A DNA stretch of 64,000 nt from Paraglaciecola sp. MB-3u-78 (GTDB lineage Bacteria > Pseudomonadota > Gammaproteobacteria > Enterobacterales > Alteromonadaceae), in contig NZ_PJCF01000003.1 in the NCBI RefSeq assembly GCF_002835935.1, positions 124,001 to 188,000 of the forward strand, read 5' to 3'. The position numbers were made by a program, and so were the translations under genes. Each line of letters opens with the position of its first letter. Within the stretch, counting starts at the first letter, position 1. The notes under the pieces are model-generated. The model searched no databases, had not been told where the DNA came from, and saw only the letters and a program-made list of their open reading frames with translations. This document shows, one piece after another, positions 58,604 to 64,000 of this stretch.

Positions 58604-61312
58604 TCACGACTGATCACTTTGATTAAATAGGCGAAGGCGAATTTGTTTCTCAGTCTCTACGATGATAAAGAACACTACACCAATGCCAATAATGAGCATG
58701 CCCTGTAGCAGAGACACGGACTGTGTGGAGAATATTCCCTGAAGGAATGGCGTATAAGTTATGGCAAATTGCGCCAAAGTGACAATAATCACCACAGTCC
58801 ATACTACTTTGGTACCGCGCACTGCCTTCCATGTCAGTGATGTGCTGTAGATGTTTCGAATGAAAAACAGGTGAAAAATCTCTATCACGACTAACAAATT
58901 AATCACAAGGGTACGCGCCAGATCAATACCGTATTCCTGGTTCATCGCGTAGGTATAGATACCGTAAACACCGCACAGGATCAGGAAGGAAACCAGTACG
59001 ATATGCCAAAGTAATTCAAGATTAATTAGCGCTTCTTCCCTTGGGCGCGGTGGGCGACGCATTGTGTTTTCTTCCGTCGGTTCAAATGCAAGTGCCAAAC
59101 CCAATGTAATACCAGTAATCAGGTTTATCCACAGGATCTGAATAGCTGTCATCGGAAGTGTCATGCCAAATAGTAGCGCCACAATAATTGTCATCGCTTC
59201 GCCAGCGTTGGTAGGTAGTGTCCAGCTAATCACTTTTTTGATGTTGTCATAGACTGTACGCCCCTCACGCACGGCCGCTACTATTGAGGCAAAGTTGTCA
59301 TCTACCAACACAATTTCTGCCGCTTCTTTTGCAGCCTCGCTGCCTTTTCCGCCCATTGCAATTCCTGCATCGGCACGCTTGAGTGCCGGCGTATCGTTCA
59401 CCCCGTCACCGGTCATTGCCACTGTCATGCCATGAGACTGCAGGGCCATAACCAGGCGCAATTTATGCTCCGGACTGGTGCGGGCGAATATATCGCACTC
59501 AAGCACAGCGAGCTTGAGTGCTGCATCGTCCATTTTGTCCAAATCAACTCCCGTGAGAACTGAGTCAGAATTTTGCAGGCCAATATGCTTGCCTATCGCA
59601 GTTGCAGTTTTTGTATGATCGCCGGTTATCATTTTCACGCGAATACCCGCTGTGTGGCACTCTTTTACCGCAGAAATTGCTTCGATGCGCGGCGGGTCAA
59701 TCATGCCAACCAGCCCTAGCATCGTCAGTGAACCCTCCACATCGGTGTATTCAAGTACGGTATGTTCCGGGCTTGTAGATTTTACCGCAAAGGCCAGCAC
59801 CCGCTGACCGAGACTTGCAATGCTGTCGGCTTTCTCGTGCCAATAGGCCATGTTGAGCGCTTCAATACCGCCTTCGGTTCGTTGATCTTTACACATTCCG
59901 AGGATACGTTCCGGCGCACCTTTTACGAACACACAAGCATGCTGCTCATGATCATGATTCAGGGTTGCCATGAAGCGGTGCTTGGCATCGAAGGGAATAG
60001 CATCGGTGCGCACCCACGCCGCCAACTGTTGCGGTGCATCAATGCCAACTTTACCCGCAAATGCCAACAATGCACCCTCCATGGGATCTCCCTCAACCAT
60101 GAATACACCGTCAAGATGCTTCAAACTTGCGTCATTACATAATGCAGCAGCGAGCGCCAACTCTTCCAGGACGGCATGCTCTTTACCATTGATTTGTGCC
60201 TCCGCCAGCCGCAAAGTACCTTTAGGCTCGTAACCTGTCCCATCCAGAGAAAACAAATGTAGGTGTGTCACCGCGCTGGTTACCATCATCTCGTTGCGTG
60301 TCAGGGTACCGGTTTTATCAGTACAGATGACTGACACAGAGCCTAGTGTTTCTATTGCAGGTAAGCGTCGAACGATGGCATTACGCTTCGCCATCGCCTG
60401 CACCCCGATCGCCAATGTAATAGTGAGTACCGCTGGCAGCCCTTCCGGTATCGCCGCTACAGACAACCCCACCACTGCCATGAACAATTCAGGAAAATCA
60501 TGATGCCCAGCGAAAGTGCCATAGAACAATAAAAGTGCGGCGATTAAAATAATCAGGCCAGTCAGCCTTTTGGCGAAAATACCCATTTGCTGGACAAGGG
60601 GCGTTGTCAGCATCTGCACTTCTGAAAGCAATCCACTAATGTGACCAATTTCAGTATCTTTACCTGTTGCGACTACCACACCTTTGCCTTGCCCGGAGGC
60701 AACTAGCGTGCCAGAAAAAACCATACAGCTTCGGTCTCCAAGCGGCGCAGCAGCGGCAACAGGATTGAGGTTTTTTTCTACTGCTAAGGATTCACCGGTA
60801 AGAATAGCCTCTTGTAGCAACATACCGTAAGCCGAAAGCAAACGGATATCAGCCGGCACCTTATCGCCAGCTTCAAGCAGCACAATATCCCCGGGGACAA
60901 GCGTTTTACCTTCGACACTGTGACGTTCTCCGTCGCGTAGAACTGCAGCTCGGGGGGCTAACATATGACGTATGGCATCCATCGCCTTTTCTGCCTTTCC
61001 TTCCTGAATGAAGCCGATAATGGCGTTGGCCACCACCACCGCCAAAATCACAAAGGTATCAAGCCAATGGGCCAGAAAGGCCGTAATAATTGCAGAACCG
61101 AGTAATACATAAATCAGGATGTTATGAAACTGGAGTAGAAAAAGAATGAAGACATTACTTTTTGGTGGCTCTGGCAGGAGGTTCGCACCATAGATTTCAA
61201 GTCGCGATCTTACTTCACTTTCGTCTAAACCTGCTGATGTGGCTTTAAGTGTCTGGAGTACCACTGTGCCTGGCATTTCGTGCCAGACGTGTTCGTTTTG
61301 AATTTTTGTCAT
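58604..61312 (-). CDS. P-type cation-transporting ATPase (SERCA/PMR1-like)
   Basis: A 902-residue type II P-type ATPase. I start at the ATG at 61312; the frame extends to a TTG at 61345. It has the cation-ATPase N-domain (1-70), TGES (172-175), the phosphorylation site DKTGT (Asp332), GDGVND, and about ten membrane helices. The PEGLP ion-site motif is present. The family transports Ca2+ or other cations. The exact ion is inferred. Hand-sampled lines show 50-62% GC, well above the neighbourhood, suggesting transfer. It lies 73 bases after the broken dehydrogenase gene. Confidence 0.9.
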   Translation of the reverse strand: MTKIQNEHVWHEMPGTVVLQTLKATSAGLDESEVRSRLEIYGANLLPEPPKSNVFILFLLQFHNILIYVLLGSAIITAFLAHWLDTFVILAVVVANAIIGFIQEGKAEKAMDAIRHMLAPRAAVLRDGERHSVEGKTLVPGDIVLLEAGDKVPADIRLLSAYGMLLQEAILTGESLAVEKNLNPVAAAAPLGDRSCMVFSGTLVASGQGKGVVVATGKDTEIGHISGLLSEVQMLTTPLVQQMGIFAKRLTGLIILIAALLLFYGTFAGHHDFPELFMAVVGLSVAAIPEGLPAVLTITLAIGVQAMAKRNAIVRRLPAIETLGSVSVICTDKTGTLTRNEMMVTSAVTHLHLFSLDGTGYEPKGTLRLAEAQINGKEHAVLEELALAAALCNDASLKHLDGVFMVEGDPMEGALLAFAGKVGIDAPQQLAAWVRTDAIPFDAKHRFMATLNHDHEQHACVFVKGAPERILGMCKDQRTEGGIEALNMAYWHEKADSIASLGQRVLAFAVKSTSPEHTVLEYTDVEGSLTMLGLVGMIDPPRIEAISAVKECHTAGIRVKMITGDHTKTATAIGKHIGLQNSDSVLTGVDLDKMDDAALKLAVLECDIFARTSPEHKLRLVMALQSHGMTVAMTGDGVNDTPALKRADAGIAMGGKGSEAAKEAAEIVLVDDNFASIVAAVREGRTVYDNIKKVISWTLPTNAGEAMTIIVALLFGMTLPMTAIQILWINLITGITLGLALAFEPTEENTMRRPPRPREEALINLELLWHIVLVSFLILCGVYGIYTYAMNQEYGIDLARTLVINLLVVIEIFHLFFIRNIYSTSLTWKAVRGTKVVWTVVIIVTLAQFAITYTPFLQGIFSTQSVSLLQGMLIIGIGVVFFIIVETEKQIRLRLFNQSDQS

Positions 61313-61385
61313 GCAAACTAGAGCCCCATAAATTGGCAATTTCAAACAATTTGTTATTTGTTCCCGAGTTCAGGTTAACTTAGTT

Positions 61386-62410
61386 TTAGCTACTCATTTG
61401 CACCACAATACGGCCTGTTATTTCGCCCTTTAACATATCCTCAAATATCTCATTAATGTGCTCTAAGGGTTTAACTTCAATTATCGCTTTTACTTTGCCA
61501 TCGGCTGCGAATTGCAGACATTCTTTCAGGTCTTTGCGGGTTCCGACAATAGAGCCAACTATTCTCACTCCGTTTAACACGGTGTCAAAAATTGGGATGG
61601 ACATGTCCTCTGGTGGCAAACCGACCAGAACAAATGTCCCTCCCCGGCTCAATGACTGATAGGATTCATTGAAGGCAACTTTAGAAACTGCGGTGCATAC
61701 TACACCGTGTACACCGCCGACCAGTGCCTGGATTTTCTCTGAGGGCTTATCCTTTTTAAAGTCGATGCAGTGCAAAGCTCCAAGCACTTTTGCGAGGGCC
61801 ATTTTCTCGGCGCCCGTATCAACGGCAATCACCTTCATCCCCATTGCTACCGCGTATTGGATGGCTAAATGACCTAATCCTCCCGCTCCGACAATGGCCA
61901 CCCATTGCCCCGTTTCACCTCGGCGACTTTAAGCGCTTTATATGTGGTCACACCGGCGCAGAACAAAGGCGCGGCGTCTACATAGCTCACTTCATCGGGG
62001 ATTTTTACAACATATTCACCATTTGCCACGCAGTATTCTGCATAGGATCCATCTACCGAATAACCGGAATTTTGTTGCTCCAGGCACAGTGTTTCTTTAC
62101 CCTCCAGACAGTAATCACACTGACCACAAGCTGAATATAACCAGGGTATACCGACTCTATCACCCAACTCTAAATGGTGAATTTCGGCGCCTATTTTAAC
62201 GATTTCTCCTACCCCTTCGTGCCCTGGTACTAAGGGAAGTTTAGGTTTAACCGGCCAATCACCATGACAAGCGTGCAGGTCGGTATGACATACACCACAG
62301 GCATGTATTTTTACTAAAACATCTTTTGCGCCAACGTCTGGGATTGGGACATCTTTGATTTCTAGCTTTTCTTTGAACTGCTTAACGATAGCTGCTTTCA
62401 TATTAGACAT
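61386..62410 (-). pseudogene. Zinc alcohol dehydrogenase (AdhP-like) with a one-base frameshift
   Basis: The N-terminal part (to 61874) and C-terminal part (61386-61901) are halves of one medium-chain zinc dehydrogenase of about 340 residues. Catalytic zinc motif [17 protein letters not shown] and structural zinc cysteines [15 protein letters not shown] are in the first half. The Rossmann motif [12 protein letters not shown] is in the second. Near 61911 the minus strand reads GTGAAACGGGGCAATGGGTG where one more C would give [11 protein letters not shown]. The frame switches there. The start could be 62410 or 62401. It may be decay or a base-calling error in a C run. Confidence 0.9.
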
Positions 62411-62528
62411 TACCTCAATTGAATAGCACCAGCAGAGCAACCACTCGCCCCTTTGCCAACGCAGTTTTCTAGAGCCGTGATTACCTTGTCAGATGTGCTA
62501 ATTAAATACTTATATTACCCTTAATATA

Positions 62529-62542
62529 TTGATGCAAATCAA
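62529..62542 (-). promoter_or_regulatory. FNR/ANR-type binding site upstream of the dehydrogenase
   Basis: TTGATGCAAATCAA is a perfect TTGAT-N4-ATCAA box. It lies 119 bases before the dehydrogenase ATG (minus). On that strand TTTAAT follows the box with 22 bases between, the spacing of a class II FNR promoter with the box at about -41. The family of oxygen-sensing regulators is inferred from the motif. No other such box was found in the module. Confidence 0.75.
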
Positions 62543-62702
62543 AATTTAAGGCTAATTCGTGACCAACATTATTGAGATAATTAATTGCGAGGTTTCACCA
62601 CGTCATTGGCGAGAAACGCCAAAGTGAGCACGATCACTAGTAATATGCGTGGTATAAATATCGAATTCGGCTAGTAGAAAAATACCTTTCCTATTCCATG
62701 GT

Positions 62703-63659
62703 TCATGACTGTTTTACAGGCACAACCACTGGCGAAATAAAGCCTTCAGGTTTAAATGCAAGTACTGAGCATGATACTTCATTGAGTACTTTCTCAGCAG
62801 TATTGCCAACAATAAAACCTTCGATACCAGTGCGGCAAACTGTCCCCATAATAAGTAAATCAATTTTTTCTTTCGCAACTAATTGTATAATTTCTTCTGC
62901 TGGATAATCTGAACGTGGAAAATGTGTATTTACTTTGGTTGTTCCCCAGTCTTCTTGTGCTACAACGTCTCTTAGCCTCTGCATGTTTTCTTTTAATGTT
63001 TCTCTTCTAAGCTCTCTAATTGTTTCTTCAGATACTCCTGCTCTGGTTGCAAGATATCCTTCTCCGTATACCGACCAAACTTGTACAAAATTAATAGATT
63101 TATTACCAAGTTCAATAGTCGCTCTTGTTGCTTGGACCAGTGTTTGATTCAAATTGGCATGGGGTTCATCAAGCTCTTTGGTATCAACTGGCGTTAATAC
63201 CCTTTTAAATACAGGTCCTGAATCCGGTTTTATCACCCATACAGGACAAGGGCATTTTCTTAGCAATTGCATTTGAGTACTGCCAAAAAACTTTTCTAAG
63301 ACACCACTTTGATTGTTATCAGTCATTATCATAATCAAGTCGTAATCTTGTTGTACTACTTGATTGATAATCTCAACAAAGGGAATTCCATCGGCTACCT
63401 TGCTATTTACATTAAGGTTATGACGGTTAAAAAAATCATTCGCTAAAGTTAATGCTTCTGAGGCTTCAGATCGTTTGGCATCAAATATTTCCTGAGCATA
63501 TTTTTTCTGCAGTGCCAATTTGATTACTGATGGAATAGGCTGTACCACAGCAGTCAATGAAATTTGTGAACCAAATTTTTTAGAGATGCCTAATGCACAT
63601 TCCAGCATATTTTCGTTGGCTATATTAGGCTCGATAAATAACAGAATATTTTTGAACAT
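62703..63659 (-). CDS. UspE-like tandem universal stress protein
   Basis: A 318-residue protein with two Usp domains (about 1-145 and 155-310), the arrangement and length of UspE. The first opens MFKNILLFIEPNIANE; the second ends GTVCRTGIEGFIVGNTAEKV, carrying the glycine-rich nucleotide loop in degenerate form. UspE-type proteins help cells survive stress, low oxygen and starvation. It lies upstream of the dehydrogenase on the same strand, with 292 bases between that hold the FNR-type box. A further Usp gene starts just upstream. Confidence 0.9.
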   Translation of the reverse strand: MFKNILLFIEPNIANENMLECALGISKKFGSQISLTAVVQPIPSVIKLALQKKYAQEIFDAKRSEASEALTLANDFFNRHNLNVNSKVADGIPFVEIINQVVQQDYDLIMIMTDNNQSGVLEKFFGSTQMQLLRKCPCPVWVIKPDSGPVFKRVLTPVDTKELDEPHANLNQTLVQATRATIELGNKSINFVQVWSVYGEGYLATRAGVSEETIRELRRETLKENMQRLRDVVAQEDWGTTKVNTHFPRSDYPAEEIIQLVAKEKIDLLIMGTVCRTGIEGFIVGNTAEKVLNEVSCSVLAFKPEGFISPVVVPVKQS

Positions 63660-63768
63660 TTCTAGCGACCTCCATTTAAGAGTAAAAGTGCGAAACAGAT
63701 TAATGTTTTATTTGGTTTAATTATGGGGCCCACCTAAAGTGTTGAATATTCGATAGTCGACAAATTTA

Positions 63769-64000
63769 TTAAGTTTTAACCACTATAGTGTCAACTCTGA
63801 GTTGCTCAAGAATTTTTTCTGCAGTGTTTCCAATTATTAACCCCTTAATACCGGTTCTTCCAACGTTACCCATTATCACCATATTTGCCTTTAATTTTTT
63901 CGCCATTAGCGGAATTTCTTTAGACGGAACCCCAATAGACACATGAGTGGAAACATCGATATCTTTGTCTTTGGCCTTAATCATATCTTCCAATTTGGTT
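63769..64000 (-). CDS. Universal stress protein, C-terminal part only (runs off window)
   Basis: The frame runs from the right edge to a stop at 63769. The visible 77 codons end VIMGNVGRTGIKGLIIGNTAEKIL, in substance the C-terminal nucleotide loop of a Usp domain. It resembles the end of the neighbouring UspE-like protein. About half or more of the gene lies beyond the window, so its length and start are unknown. The gap to the UspE-like gene is 109 bases. Confidence 0.85.
   Translation of the reverse strand, partial: TKLEDMIKAKDKDIDVSTHVSIGVPSKEIPLMAKKLKANMVIMGNVGRTGIKGLIIGNTAEKILEQLRVDTIVVKT

Overview
The window looks like a chromosomal segment of a moderately AT-rich marine gammaproteobacterium. 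Two long conserved blocks point to Alteromonadales, probably Alteromonadaceae of the Paraglaciecola/Glaciecola kind. One block is yrbG-kdsD-kdsC-lptCAB-rpoN-hpf-ptsN with a divergent mlaFEDCB-ibaG-murA. The other is mrcA/pilMNOPQ/aroK-aroB-damX-dam with rpe-trpS nearby. The genus-level guess is inference. I see no rRNA, tRNA, CRISPR array, prophage or intact insertion sequence.

Layout. 1-6731 (minus strand): Kdo synthesis, LPS transport, sigma-54, ribosome hibernation and the start of the nitrogen-PTS gene. 7158-11796 (plus): the Mla outer-membrane lipid asymmetry system, IbaG and MurA. 11823-14908 (minus): periplasmic proteases DegS and DegQ, then ZapG. 15093-17035 (plus): ZapE and a YeeN-type YebC protein. 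17090-23525 (minus): an ABC-2 exporter, an exported nucleosidase, FolE, a 63-aa protein, HemJ and a CLC channel. 23658-24871 (plus): a DUF6776-like membrane protein and ErpA. 24947-29524 (minus): arginine succinyltransferase genes (astC, astA, astD) followed by a DUF1338 putative dioxygenase. 29782-33460 (minus): an HDOD protein, PabA/TrpG, TrpS and Rpe. 33775-34948 (plus): a TorF-type porin and a small exported protein. 34971-43806 (minus): Dam, DamX, AroB, AroK and the type IV pilus operon pilMNOPQ. 43924-49611 (plus): PBP1a, malic enzyme and an adenine-deaminase-like enzyme.

49712-64000 is the accessory part. It holds a PAS-GGDEF diguanylate cyclase gene broken by one in-frame TAA and an orphan reading frame. 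It also has a 1090-aa winged-helix/STAND-ATPase/TPR membrane regulator coupled to a small beta-rich protein, and, divergent from that pair, a papain-like YiiX-type hydrolase. After these come a LysE exporter, a DUF3703 protein and an M24 peptidase. The right end is a GC-richer stress module: a P-type cation ATPase, a zinc alcohol dehydrogenase gene with a one-base frameshift, and two universal stress proteins. A perfect FNR/ANR-type box lies upstream of the dehydrogenase.

How the genes work together. The left half is an envelope-building programme: Kdo and LPS export, phospholipid retrieval, peptidoglycan precursor synthesis and envelope proteolysis. The middle joins arginine catabolism with housekeeping and the pilus/peptidoglycan/shikimate/DNA-methylation superoperon. 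The most unusual material is the STAND module (51273-56045) and the FNR-linked stress module (58604-64000). Two genes there look inactivated by single-base events, which could be real decay or sequence error.
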